Shown here piece after piece: positions 21,921-30,035 of a stretch of 64,000 nt of DNA; the stretch's first letter is position 1; the number at the start of each line of letters is the position of its first letter. The position numbers and the translations under genes are program-made. Where the stretch lies: positions 62,001-126,000 of the forward strand of contig CALVLH010000003.1 in the NCBI GenBank assembly GCA_944336975.1, read 5' to 3'. This DNA comes from an uncultured Clostridia bacterium. GTDB taxonomy: Bacteria > Bacillota > Clostridia > Christensenellales > Borkfalkiaceae. The notes beneath the pieces were generated by a model. It saw only the letters and a program-made list of their open reading frames with translations. It was not told where the DNA came from and searched no databases.

Positions 21921-22001
21921 ATGCGCACGAAGATCATCTGCGTGCGGCCGCCCTATCCCGTGCGGCTGCTGTTGAGGCTCTTTTACAGAAAAAAAGGATG
22001 A
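21921..22001 (+). CDS. spoVM: SpoVM-like 26-residue amphipathic peptide
   Basis: A 26-codon frame with an excellent TAGGAGGGA ribosome site directly after thiN, the exact place of spoVM in B. subtilis. SpoVM there is also 26 residues. The peptide starts MRTKIICVRPPYPV, continues with the helix RLLLRLFY and ends RKKG. SpoVM marks forespore membrane curvature with a short proline-containing N-terminus and an amphipathic cationic helix; this peptide has the same plan. Sequence identity to the Bacillus protein is low. Clostridial relatives, as I recall them, have a similar V-K-S-P ... LR-IFG-KK shape. It ends by ATGA overlap with the dipeptidase. Confidence 0.7.
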   Translation: MRTKIICVRPPYPVRLLLRLFYRKKG

Positions 22002-22927
22002 AATACTGCGATTTACATTGCGATGCGCTGACCGCCGAAGGAGAAGCGCAAGTTACGCGGGCGAGGCTTGCAGAGGGCGGCTGTCTTCTTCAATGCTTCG
22101 CCGCTTTCGTTTCTGAGCGGGAAGGGCGGTTCCGTTCCGCCCTTTCCCTTGCCGACAAATTCGACGCGCTCTGCAAGAGCGAGGGATATAACCGCGTATG
22201 CCGCGCTTCCGAGCTCAGAGAGGACGCCGTCAACGCGCTTCTCACCGTCGAGGAAGGGGGCGCGATCGAAGGCGATCTTTCCAAACTTCGCGCGCTGTAT
22301 GCGCGCGGCGTCAGGATGATGACTCTCACCTGGAATTATCCCAACGAGATCGGATACCCGTGCTTTCCCTTTTACGACAGTTTTTTTACCGACCCGTCGC
22401 CCGATTTTACCGCGCGGGAGGAAACGCGAGGTCTGACCGCTTTCGGGCGGGAAGCCGTGGAGGAGATGAACGCGCTCGGCATGATCGTCGACATCTCGCA
22501 CGGGAGCGATCGGCTGGTCAGAGACGTTGCGGAATGCTCCCGCGCGCCCTTCGTCGCGAGTCATTCGGGCGCACGGTCCGTCTATGACTGCGCGAGAAAT
22601 CTAACCGACGAGGGCATCCGCCTGATCGCCGACAGCGGCGGCGCGGTGGGGTTGGATTTCTGCGCGGACTTTCTCTCGGACGATAAGGGCGCGGAAGGAC
22701 AGTTCGCCGCGATCGTCGCTCACGCGCGGGCGATCGTCGCCGCGGGCGGGGAAGATGTCCTCGCGATCGGGAGCGATTTCGACGGCATCCCCGAAAATCC
22801 CGCCGTGAAAAATCCCGCGCATCTGCCGCGCCTTCTGGAAGCGCTTGCGGATGAATTGACGCCCCGCGTCGCGGAAAAGTGCGCGCGGAGCAACTTTTTG
22901 CGCGTGTTTCGCGAGGTCTGCAAGTAA
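21998..22927 (+). CDS. membrane dipeptidase-type peptidase (M19 family)
   Basis: 309 aa. Zinc dipeptidase of the renal dipeptidase (M19) family; bacterial members cleave dipeptides, including ones with D-residues. Metal ligands are visible: HCD (residues 7-9, HxD type), the bridging Glu in TVEEGGA, IVDISHGS, ASHSGARSV and GSDFDGI. There is no signal peptide, so it is probably cytosolic. The start overlaps the SpoVM-like stop codon and has only a weak AAAAAGG immediately upstream, consistent with translational coupling. This gene is an insertion compared with the B. subtilis order spoVM-rpmB. Confidence 0.9.
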   Translation: MKYCDLHCDALTAEGEAQVTRARLAEGGCLLQCFAAFVSEREGRFRSALSLADKFDALCKSEGYNRVCRASELREDAVNALLTVEEGGAIEGDLSKLRALYARGVRMMTLTWNYPNEIGYPCFPFYDSFFTDPSPDFTAREETRGLTAFGREAVEEMNALGMIVDISHGSDRLVRDVAECSRAPFVASHSGARSVYDCARNLTDEGIRLIADSGGAVGLDFCADFLSDDKGAEGQFAAIVAHARAIVAAGGEDVLAIGSDFDGIPENPAVKNPAHLPRLLEALADELTPRVAEKCARSNFLRVFREVCK

Positions 22928-23319
22928 TTTTTCTCGGTGCGCGGTATTTCCCGCGAGAGCGGATTTCTGTCGCGCTGCGGTGAAGACGATGTCTTGTCTC
23001 GGTTGCCCGCGCCGTCGGGAACCCCGCTCTTGCGGCGGCGTTCGTGCCGTCGGTGGGATTGAATTTTCATCGGATCGCGCCCGCCGTCCCGAAAGGACGG
23101 CGGGCGCGGCATTTCAGGCGTTTTGAAGGGTGCGAGGTTGCGAATGCGCGCGCCCGATCGGGAAGGCGCGCGGATGAGAAATCCGTCGAAAAGACGCGCC
23201 GCGGAGGAATTCGGAAGGGCGGGGCGTTGCGTCCGCATTTTTCCGCGCGGCGGGGCAGAGGACGCGAAAGAACTGCCCATGGGAAAAGTTCGGAAGCATG
23301 GAATTCGGAAGCATAGAAA
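22928..23319. other. intergenic stretch with a long GC hairpin
   Basis: Between convergent genes. The only clear structure is a perfect 13-bp stem GCGCCCGCCGTCC (23077-23089) / GGACGGCGGGCGC (23095-23107) with loop CGAAA and no T run. The open frames here are low in coding character and lack ribosome sites. Confidence 0.6.
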
Positions 23320-23350
23320 AAAGAGACTGCCTCAGGCAGTCTCTTTTTTT
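23320..23350. terminator. bidirectional terminator between dipeptidase and rpmB
   Basis: 12-bp stem AAAGAGACTGCC/GGCAGTCTCTTT with loop TCA. There is a T run on the + side, and an A run before the stem serves the minus-strand rpmB. Confidence 0.93.
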
Positions 23351-23361
23351 GTTCGTTTTCG

Positions 23362-23550
23362 TTAAGCGCGCTCGATCTTGTTGCTCTTCAAGCATCTCGT
23401 GCAGACGTAACCGCTCACGACTTTGCCTTCTTTGACGAAGGAGACCTTCTGGACGTTCGCCTTGAAGGTTCTTCTCGTTTTGCGATGGCTGTGGCTGACG
23501 TTGTTTCCGGACGCCTGACCTTTTCCGCAAATACTGCAAACTCTCGACAT
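23362..23550 (-). CDS. rpmB: 50S ribosomal protein L28
   Basis: 62 aa. The sequence MSRVCSICGKGQASGNNVSHSHRKTRRTFKAN is the typical L28 start, with two CxxC pairs (CSICG and CTRCL) for zinc. The ATG at 23550 follows GGAGGTG; a longer frame upstream lacks support. The inverted orientation between the spoVM position and yloU is the same as in B. subtilis. It has its own promoter and a terminator shared with the upstream + strand gene. Confidence 0.97.
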   Translation of the reverse strand: MSRVCSICGKGQASGNNVSHSHRKTRRTFKANVQKVSFVKEGKVVSGYVCTRCLKSNKIERA

Positions 23551-23623
23551 ATAGACACCTCCGCTGGGATAAATTCTACTTTTCGGTTGCGCAGAATGCT
23601 CCCTGCGCAAAACGAGCAAAGAT

Positions 23624-23652
23624 ATAATATCATTTCCGCAGGGAAAAAGCAA
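23624..23652 (-). promoter_or_regulatory. promoter of rpmB
   Basis: On the minus strand TTGCTT (23652-23647), 17-bp spacer, TATTAT (23629-23624). Confidence 0.75.
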
Positions 23653-23711
23653 TCAAAAAGCGGCAAAAAAATAATTTTTTTTCAAAAAAGCAAAAAAAAT
23701 TTTAATAACGC

Positions 23712-23740
23712 TTGCAAAATGATGAATTATAAGGTAGAAT
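23712..23740 (+). promoter_or_regulatory. promoter of yloU-yloV
   Basis: TTGCAA (23712-23717), 17-bp spacer, TAGAAT (23735-23740), 23 bp before the start codon. Confidence 0.75.
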
Positions 23741-23763
23741 AAAAGGGAGTCAGGAGAGCAATT

Positions 23764-24114
23764 ATGTCTGTAAATACAAGCAACGCTTATGGTAAAATTT
23801 CAATATCCGATCTTGCGATCGCCAAAGTGGCGTCTCAGGCTGCGCTGGAAAGTTACGGTATCGTAGATACCGTCGCGCGCAGATTTACCGATTCGCTCGC
23901 CGAGCTCCTCAAAAAGGATACAGGAGGGAAGGGGGTTAAGGTAACGACGTCGGGCAATCGCATCTATATCGACGTATACGTCCTTATCAAGTACGGCGTT
24001 TCCATTGAGGCCGTCGCCGAATCCCTCAAAGAAGGAATCAAATATAAGGTCGAAAAATTTACGGGAATGATTGTGGATACCGTAAACGTCAATGTGATCG
24101 GACTCAAACTTTGA
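23764..24114 (+). CDS. yloU: Asp23/Gls24 family envelope stress response protein
   Basis: 116 aa, the DUF322 (Asp23) fold: GKISISDLAIAKVASQAALESYGIVDTVAR, then GNRIYIDVYVLIKYGVSIEAVAESLKEGIKYKVEKFTGM and the terminal VNVNVIGLKL. Family members sit under the membrane and respond to cell-wall stress. Order yloU-yloV is widely conserved in Firmicutes and links it to lipid or envelope metabolism. The start has an AGGAGAG site. Confidence 0.92.
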   Translation: MSVNTSNAYGKISISDLAIAKVASQAALESYGIVDTVARRFTDSLAELLKKDTGGKGVKVTTSGNRIYIDVYVLIKYGVSIEAVAESLKEGIKYKVEKFTGMIVDTVNVNVIGLKL

Positions 24115-24158
24115 CGGTTCCTTTGAACGATAGATTTACCGAATAAGGAAGGGATTTC

Positions 24159-25811
24159 ATGCAAAAAACGATCAATTGCGCCGAGTTCCGTAAGATGGTC
24201 CTTGCAGGCGCTAAGATGCTTGAAAATAACAGGGCGAAGGTGGACGCGCTCAACGTGTTCCCCGTCCCCGACGGCGACACAGGCACGAATATGTCGCTGA
24301 CCATACAGTCTGCGGTCAAAGAGCTCAACGGCAGCGCTTCCAACAACTGGATGGAAGTGTGCGACCGCGTTTCCAAGGGCGCGCTTCGCGGCGCGAGAGG
24401 GAATTCGGGCGTCATCCTCTCTCAGATTTTCAGGGGGATCTGCACCGTCCTGAGAGAAGCGAAACCGGACGTCGATACCAAGACCTTTGCGAAGGCGATG
24501 GAATCGGGCACCAAAGTCGCCTATAACGCCGTTGCGATCCCCAAGGAAGGCACGATCCTCACGGTCGTGCGCATGATGAGCGAATTTGCCGTCAAATCGG
24601 CCGGTAAGATGAAGGATTTCGAAGTATTCCTTCCTGCCGTCATCGAGGAGGGCGACCGTGCGCTGGCGCAGACGCCGGAACTTCTTCCCGTCCTCAAAAA
24701 AGCGGGCGTCGTCGACTCGGGCGGCGTCGGGCTCATGACCATCATGCGCGGCTTCCTCGCGGCGCTCATGGGCGATGAGATCGTATCCGAGATCCAGACG
24801 GAAGCTGCGAGCAACGCGGCTTCGGGCGAAGCGGATTTCGGCGACAATTCCGACATCATCAACATGGACCTCGGCGAGATCCAGTTCGCATATTGCACCG
24901 AGTTCTTTATCATCAACTTAAAAAAGAGCACCACGCTCGCGGACATCGACAAGCTGCGGGAAAATCTCATGGAGATCGGCGACAGCGTCATCTGTATCGG
25001 CGATCTGGAGATGGTTAAGGTGCATGTTCATACCAACAGCCCCGGCGTGGCGCTTACCTATGCGCTCGAACTGGGCGAACTCGATCGCCCCAAGATCGAG
25101 AATATGCTCGAACAGAACCGTGCACTCAAAGCGAAGATCGAAGCGGAAAAGAAAGATCAGGGAATGCTTGCCATCTGTGCGGGCGACGGGATCAGCGATA
25201 TTTTCAAAGATCTGTTCGTCGACAGAGTCATCGAAGGCGGGCAGACGATGAATCCCTCCGCTTCCGACATCGCCACGGCGGTGCAGAAGATCAACGCGGA
25301 CGCGGTTTTCGTGTTCCCCAACAACAAAAACATCATTCTGGCGGCGGAACAGGCGAAGGCGCTCGTCGATAACCGCACCATTCACGTCATTCCGACGAAA
25401 AACGTCCCGCAAGGCTTTGCGGCGGCTCTCGCGTTCAGCCCCGACGCCAGCGCGGAAGAAAATAAGACGAACATGATCCACGCGCTCGACAACGTCAAGG
25501 CGGGACAGGTCACGCACGCGGTGAGAACGACCAGCGTCAACGGCTTCGACATCACGGAAGGGGACATCATCGGTCTGGACGACAAGAAGATCCTCGCCAA
25601 GAGCAATTCCGTGGACGAGACCGTCCTTGCGTTGCTCGATAAACTCAAAGACGACTCGCACGAGGTCATCACCCTCTACTACGGGCAGGACATCAAGGAA
25701 GAGGAGGCGGAAGCGCTCGCGGGTAAGGTCGCCGAGGCGTTCCCCGACTGCGACGTGGACTTCCATTACGGCGGTCAGCCCATTTATTACTATCTCTTAT
25801 CTCTCGAGTAA
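24159..25811 (+). CDS. yloV: DAK2/DegV-type kinase protein YloV (FakA-like)
   Basis: 550 aa. The N-terminal DhaL-type ATP-binding domain has NVFPVPDGDTGTNMSLT and GARGNSGVILSQI, with the metal-binding aspartates; GVVDSGGVGLM follows. The C-terminal part is the DUF1949/EDD-like domain (GDGISDIFKDLFVDRVIEGGQTMNPS). FakA homologues phosphorylate fatty acids bound to a separate FakB (DegV) protein; no fakB is in this window. It follows yloU by 44 bp and ends at a terminator. Confidence 0.9.
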   Translation: MQKTINCAEFRKMVLAGAKMLENNRAKVDALNVFPVPDGDTGTNMSLTIQSAVKELNGSASNNWMEVCDRVSKGALRGARGNSGVILSQIFRGICTVLREAKPDVDTKTFAKAMESGTKVAYNAVAIPKEGTILTVVRMMSEFAVKSAGKMKDFEVFLPAVIEEGDRALAQTPELLPVLKKAGVVDSGGVGLMTIMRGFLAALMGDEIVSEIQTEAASNAASGEADFGDNSDIINMDLGEIQFAYCTEFFIINLKKSTTLADIDKLRENLMEIGDSVICIGDLEMVKVHVHTNSPGVALTYALELGELDRPKIENMLEQNRALKAKIEAEKKDQGMLAICAGDGISDIFKDLFVDRVIEGGQTMNPSASDIATAVQKINADAVFVFPNNKNIILAAEQAKALVDNRTIHVIPTKNVPQGFAAALAFSPDASAEENKTNMIHALDNVKAGQVTHAVRTTSVNGFDITEGDIIGLDDKKILAKSNSVDETVLALLDKLKDDSHEVITLYYGQDIKEEEAEALAGKVAEAFPDCDVDFHYGGQPIYYYLLSLE

Positions 25812-25816
25812 GCGGC

Positions 25817-25846
25817 AGGGCGGACGCAGTTCCGCCCTTTTCTTTT
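25817..25846 (+). terminator. terminator of yloU-yloV
   Basis: 8-bp stem AGGGCGGA/TCCGCCCT, 6-nt loop, then TTTTCTTTTC. A second tight inverted repeat, CGGAAGGCG/CGCCTTCCG, follows at 25847-25866. Confidence 0.9.
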
Positions 25847-25913
25847 CGGAAGGCGGGCGCCTTCCGATTACTACATATTGAGTAAACTATTCTGAATTTA
25901 ACGGAGCGTGCGG

Positions 25914-27917
25914 ATGAAACTGACTTCCCTGAAATTCATCTCCGAAAAGCGGGAGAAAGAGTTCTTCAAACTGAATATCACGGATACCGAATCGCTCGTC
26001 AAATACTATCCGCGGACCTATCTCGACATGACCAACCGCGTCTCCGTGCGCGACGTTTTTCACAACGATATGGCGCTCATCGCCTGCCGTCTCGTCCGCG
26101 CGGAACCGCTCCGTCACACGGGACGGGTGAAATACATCCGCGCGTTTCTGGAACAGGACGGCTTCCCGTTCACGGCGGTGTGGTTCAATATGCCCTACAT
26201 CGCACCCAAACTCAAAGCGGGCGAGTATCTCTTTTACGGGCGGGTGCGCAACGAGTACGGGCAGATCTCGCTCGTCAATCCGACCTTCGAACCGCTCGAC
26301 AAAAACATCCGTCTCAAAGGGCTGATGCCCGTGTATTCCCTGCGCGGCTCGCTCACGCAGAAGATTGTGCGCGACGCGGTGCGGCAGGCACTCGCCGTCG
26401 AACCGCTCGAGTCCGTCATCCCGCAGGAATTGCAGAAAAAATACCGATTATCCCCCTTAAAAGAGGCTTATTATGCCATTCATGCGCCGAAAACGGCACA
26501 AGAAATGCAAAATGCGGCGGAAAGGATCGCTTTGGAGGAGTATTTCACGCTCATTTCTGCCTTTCGGCTCATCAAAGGGGATAAAAACGAGGCGAGATTG
26601 CGCCGTTATTCGGTCACCGAGCGCGACGTCGCCGACTTCGAAAAACGCTTTCCCTTCACGTTCACGCAGGGACAGCAGGCGGCGGTGCGGGCGATCTACG
26701 ACAACCTCACCTCTCCCGTGCGCATGAACCGATTGCTGCAGGGCGACGTCGGGAGCGGCAAGACGGCGGTCGCGCTCACGGGCATTTTCATGGCGGTAAA
26801 GAGCGGCTTTCAGGCGGCGTATCTTTCGCCCACGGAAGTGCTCGCGGCACAGAACTTCGCGTTGCTCAAAAGAACCTTTCCCGAGTATCGCGTGGGATAC
26901 CTTGCGGGCGGGAGTACGGCGAAGGAAAAGCGGGACTTGAAGGCGGCGCTCGCGGCGGGGGAGATCGACATCCTCTGCGGCACGCACGCCGTGTTGCAGG
27001 GCGACGTTCACTTCTCTTCGCTCGCCTTCTGCGTGTGCGACGAACAGCATCGTTTCGGCGTTGCGCAGAGAAATATATTGAGCGAAAAAGGCGATAATCC
27101 CGACATTCTCGTCATGTCGGCGACGCCCATCCCGAGGACGCTTTCCCTCATCTTTTACGGCGATCTGGACGTCACCGTCATCGCAGAAAAACCCAAGGAG
27201 CGGCAGGAGATCTCCACCTCGATCATCCCCGCCTATAAATACGACGATATGCTCGCCTATATCCGTGAACAGACCAAGTTCGGGCGGCAGGCATATTTCG
27301 TCTGCGCCAAGATCGACGACGAAGAAGGGCAGGTCACTTCGGTCACCGAGCTTTTCGACGAACTCAGAGGCAGGCTTCCCGACGTGCGCTTCGCATTGCT
27401 TCACGGGCGCATGAAGGACAGGGACAAGACGGAGATCATGCGGGCGTTCAAAAACAAGGAATACGACTGTCTAGTGTCGACGACGGTCATCGAAGTGGGC
27501 GTGGATGTGCCCGACGCGACCATCATGGTCATCTACAACGCCGAGCGATTCGGGCTTTCGCAGCTTCATCAGCTGCGCGGACGCGTGGGCAGGGGAAGCG
27601 AGAAGAGCTATTGTTTTTTGCTTGTCGGCACGGAGAGCGAAACGGCGCTCGAACGGCTGAATATCCTGAAAACGACGTCGGACGGATTCCGCCTCGCGGA
27701 AAAAGATCTGGAACTGCGAGGGAGCGGCGATTTCTTCGGCACGCGGCAGAGCGGCAAATTTCTCAACGAGATCAGGAATCTGCATTATCCGACGGAGGTC
27801 ATCTTCACGGCGAAAAAACTTTCGGACGAAGCGGCGGAGGGAAGGTATAACGAAGAGGAGATCCGCCGCGCGGCGATGGCAAAATACGACAGCCTGAAAG
27901 ACGTGGTGCTCAACTGA
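25914..27917 (+). CDS. recG: ATP-dependent DNA helicase RecG
   Basis: 667 aa. Drives fork reversal and branch migration. The N-terminal wedge/OB domain is followed by the SF2 helicase: Walker A GDVGSGKTAVAL, Ia SPTEVLAAQN, DEQHRFGV box, MSATPIPRT, and ATTVIEVGVDVPDA with the Q-rich VI QLRGRVGRG. The C-terminal TRG-type tail is present. A GTG at 25908 is two codons upstream; the ATG at 25914 is better spaced from GGAG. The sdaAB-sdaAA pair that separates yloV and recG in B. subtilis is missing. Confidence 0.96.
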   Translation: MKLTSLKFISEKREKEFFKLNITDTESLVKYYPRTYLDMTNRVSVRDVFHNDMALIACRLVRAEPLRHTGRVKYIRAFLEQDGFPFTAVWFNMPYIAPKLKAGEYLFYGRVRNEYGQISLVNPTFEPLDKNIRLKGLMPVYSLRGSLTQKIVRDAVRQALAVEPLESVIPQELQKKYRLSPLKEAYYAIHAPKTAQEMQNAAERIALEEYFTLISAFRLIKGDKNEARLRRYSVTERDVADFEKRFPFTFTQGQQAAVRAIYDNLTSPVRMNRLLQGDVGSGKTAVALTGIFMAVKSGFQAAYLSPTEVLAAQNFALLKRTFPEYRVGYLAGGSTAKEKRDLKAALAAGEIDILCGTHAVLQGDVHFSSLAFCVCDEQHRFGVAQRNILSEKGDNPDILVMSATPIPRTLSLIFYGDLDVTVIAEKPKERQEISTSIIPAYKYDDMLAYIREQTKFGRQAYFVCAKIDDEEGQVTSVTELFDELRGRLPDVRFALLHGRMKDRDKTEIMRAFKNKEYDCLVSTTVIEVGVDVPDATIMVIYNAERFGLSQLHQLRGRVGRGSEKSYCFLLVGTESETALERLNILKTTSDGFRLAEKDLELRGSGDFFGTRQSGKFLNEIRNLHYPTEVIFTAKKLSDEAAEGRYNEEEIRRAAMAKYDSLKDVVLN

Positions 27918-27944
27918 TTGACAAAACGGGCGATCGGGTATAAT
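27918..27944 (+). promoter_or_regulatory. probable promoter of ssrA
   Basis: TTGACA (27918-27923) and TATAAT (27939-27944) with a short 15-bp spacer. TAATAT at 27941-27946 would give 17 bp. About 25 nt of 5' leader would be removed by RNase P. Confidence 0.7.
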
Positions 27945-27974
27945 ATATATATAATAAGACGATCTTCGCAATGC

Positions 27975-28355
27975 GGGCCTGTTTCGGATTCGATTGCAAG
28001 CGGATGTCGTCGGACGCACGTCGGAGGCTCGGCTCCGCAAAAACGGACAAATTTTAAATGCTGATAATAAAAGCAGAAGATCCGGCGTTGCGCGCCGTCA
28101 GCGCGTAGCGCTTGCAGCTTAACTGATTTAAGCTCCGTCCCGCCCCGATTGCCTACGGTCGGGGGTCGGGGCGTCAATCGAGTAGGGAACGTCCCGCAAG
28201 CGCTGGTTTCCCCGCCTGCGGGAGGCATTTCGGAAACATGTCCGCGGAGAGTTTGTCTATGGACTTGCCGCGGACGAGATCGACCACAGACTAAGCGTGT
28301 AGTGTCCGCGGCTGAACCTTGTAAGACCGCAGTTCAATTCTGCGCAGGTCCACCA
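27975..28355 (+). ncRNA. ssrA: transfer-messenger RNA (tmRNA)
   Basis: The 5' end GGGCCTG (27975-27981) pairs with CAGGTCC (28345-28351) to form the acceptor stem, followed by A and an encoded CCA. The D-loop analogue reads TTTCGGATTCGATT, as in other tmRNAs, and the T arm is CGCAG-TTCAATT-CTGCG. The tag frame reads ADNKSRRSG through to RVALAA and stops at TAA 28120-28122. The resume codon is most likely GCT at 28060, preceded by an A/T-rich AATTTTAAAT as in Bacillus. Strong pseudoknot-type stems follow (for example CCGCGG near 28233 and 28269). tmRNA with SmpB rescues stalled ribosomes and tags the peptide for ClpXP. Confidence 0.93.
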
Positions 28356-28359
28356 GACG

Positions 28360-28391
28360 ATCCCCGAAAGCCTTCGGGGATTTTCTTTTTT
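28360..28391 (+). terminator. terminator of ssrA
   Basis: 9-bp stem ATCCCCGAA/TTCGGGGAT, loop AGCC, then TTTTCTTTTTT. Confidence 0.95.
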
Positions 28392-28556
28392 GTCTGAAAG
28401 GGCGTACGGAGCAACTTTTGCGTCCGTCATGGTCAAAAAAAGCGGGCTGGGCATAGCGGGAATGAAAGAGGCGCGGCGCGGGGCGATCGGGCGAAGGATA
28501 AAATAAAAATAGAAGCAAATGAACATAAAAAACCTTTTTGCGGCATGGAAAAACGA

Positions 28557-28585
28557 TTGACATACGGAGAGAAAAGGAGTAAAAT
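28557..28585 (+). promoter_or_regulatory. promoter of tRNA-Val
   Basis: TTGACA (28557-28562), 17-bp spacer, TAAAAT (28580-28585), 17 bp before the tRNA. Confidence 0.8.
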
Positions 28586-28601
28586 AACACATACAACGAA
28601 C

Positions 28602-28678
28602 GGGGGCATAGCTCAGTTGGTTAGAGCGCATGCTTCACATGCATGAGGTCACAGGTTCGAGTCCTGTTGTCCCCACCA
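28602..28678 (+). tRNA. tRNA-Val(CAC)
   Basis: 77 nt with encoded CCA. Acceptor GGGGGCA/TGTCCCC (one G-T), D arm GCTC...GAGC, anticodon stem CATGC/GCATG with loop TTCACAT giving anticodon CAC (codon GUG), T arm ACAGG-TTCGAGT-CCTGT. All arms pair cleanly. Confidence 0.97.
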
Positions 28679-28682
28679 AACG

Positions 28683-28731
28683 AAACCTAAAACGAACCAC
28701 TTTGAGTGTAAGTCGTTTTAGGTTTTTCTTT
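28683..28731 (+). terminator. terminator after tRNA-Val
   Basis: 13-bp stem AAACCTAAAACGA/TCGTTTTAGGTTT with a 17-nt loop and a T-rich tail. Confidence 0.85.
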
Positions 28732-28844
28732 TTGCCGTTTGCTCGCCACAATACCTTTGGAGGCGCAGCCGAGCCGCTCGTTTATTCAAACACCCGCCAT
28801 AGTGCCAATATGTAAAAATTCTTTTCTCCAATGGGGCATTCTGT

Positions 28845-28873
28845 TTGTGAAATTGGTGGCAATATGCTATAAT
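28845..28873 (+). promoter_or_regulatory. promoter of the AT-rich accessory gene
   Basis: TTGTGA (28845-28850), 17-bp spacer, TATAAT (28868-28873). Confidence 0.7.
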
Positions 28874-28916
28874 TTTTGTAATACAATTGAATTAATCATT
28901 GCGAAGGGGAATTGAA

Positions 28917-29483
28917 ATGGAAACGTTTTTAATTATTTTGGGTATGTTGGTGACAACTGCCTTGATGTGCGTAATAGCCGCTTGGTGGGGAAAACGTAGT
29001 AATGAAAAATGGAAACGCAGCGTTGGTATTGACCCCAATGACCCTGATGGTTTTACCAAATATCAGCAAGAGCAAAGATGGAAGTGGCAAGAGGAGAAAG
29101 ATAGACAGGTGCTTTCGGAAAATCCATCTATCAAGCGGCAAATGGAGAACGCTTTTGCGAATATACAGGCTGTCTACGAGAGTGCTAAAATATTCAGCGA
29201 TGAAGAATTCAGGTGCGAAATATACATGAGAGCTTTGACGCCAGAGGTGTTCCTTAGGTATTACGATGCTTTCAAGAGCAAAGATTGTCGCTTAGTAAAA
29301 GATGCAATTTATAAGGAATATCCGTATTTTACCCATGACTTGTTAATCGCAATGGGGATTTATATTTTTGAAACACACCATGAAATAGATGTCTTGAAAT
29401 ATATAATCAAAAGTGAGGATGAGAACCTCGCACCATATTCGGACGAAGCAGAGAATAGATTAAACAGAGAAATGGCTGAATAG
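28917..29483 (+). CDS. uncharacterised membrane-anchored protein, AT-rich
   Basis: 188 aa. One N-terminal membrane segment (residues about 4-25, FLIILGMLVTTALMCVIAAWW) is followed by a charged, tryptophan-containing helical region (KYQQEQRWKWQEEKDRQ) and an acidic C-terminus. The ATG at 28917 follows GAAGGGG; a longer frame exists but starts within the ribosome site. Base composition and codon use (many AAA, GAA, ATA, TTT) are clearly more AT-rich than the neighbours, suggesting transfer from another genome. It lies directly downstream of tRNA-Val, a common integration point. No family recognised. Confidence 0.7.
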   Translation: METFLIILGMLVTTALMCVIAAWWGKRSNEKWKRSVGIDPNDPDGFTKYQQEQRWKWQEEKDRQVLSENPSIKRQMENAFANIQAVYESAKIFSDEEFRCEIYMRALTPEVFLRYYDAFKSKDCRLVKDAIYKEYPYFTHDLLIAMGIYIFETHHEIDVLKYIIKSEDENLAPYSDEAENRLNREMAE

Positions 29484-29603
29484 CAAATGTTATTTATGGA
29501 AATCTGATAATCATTTTACTTCCGATTTTCAAACTCAAAAGCGAAATAGACTTTATGGTGTGTTATCGTAAAATTGTATTTCGTTTTATCTCATTTATCC
29601 TCC

Positions 29604-29900
29604 ACCACCAAACGCAATGAGGGGCGCACCTTGCGCCCTTTTTGCGTGTCTCGGATCTCGGTCACGTACGCCAAGTACGCTCCCTCATCCTCGCACTTAA
29701 AACGACGCACACGGGGTCCCCGTAAAGTACCGGAGCAAGCTTTGCGCGCGAGGACACTTTATGGGGTTTCATCGCATCCCCTCATTGCGTTTGGGCAATC
29801 AGGATAGGTTCGATTTTCTGTCGATTTACTCCACCAAATTGAGGGAAGGGCGCATCTTGCGCCCTTCCCTCATGTCTCGGACTTCAATCATTTACGTCTT
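29604..29900. repeat. two diverged direct copies of a tRNA-end-like segment
   Basis: Copy 1 (29604-about 29675) and copy 2 (29831-about 29900) both read CCACCAAA, then a hairpin built on GGGCGCA(C/T)CTTGCGCCC, then TGTCTCGGA and TACG. The CCACCAAA start is identical to the 3' end of the upstream tRNA-Val (28673-28680). In copy 2 the hairpin is extended to a perfect 14-bp stem GAGGGAAGGGCGCA/TGCGCCCTTCCCTC. Confidence 0.65.
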
Positions 29901-29991
29901 TATAAATTTTCTTGCGCTCTGTTTTGAAAGTGCTCGATCTGCAAAACATTTGCTCGATTTAGATGGCGGATTTTTTACTTGACTCACAAGA

Positions 29992-30035
29992 AAAAACCTG
30001 AATCGGATAATTCGGTTCAGGTTTTTAATTTTTTA
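29992..30035 (+). terminator. terminator-like hairpin at the end of the AT-rich patch
   Basis: 11-bp stem AAAAACCTGAA/TTCAGGTTTTT with a 13-nt loop and further T-rich sequence. No obvious gene precedes it directly. Confidence 0.7.

Noticed and set aside
28037..28059. Alternative tmRNA tag starting at GCA 28037
   Set aside because: That frame stops after six codons without an ALAA-type end; the frame ending VALAA fits the family.
29810..29838. Possible pseudo-tRNA (GGTTCGATTTT...CTCCACCA)
   Set aside because: The T-arm spacing does not give a 5-7-5 stem-loop and no 5' half is present; only the CCACCAAA end and hairpin repeat are kept as an observation.
29574..29982. Two short + strand frames in the AT-rich patch
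   Set aside because: They run through the hairpin repeats, lack ribosome sites and have no recognisable product.
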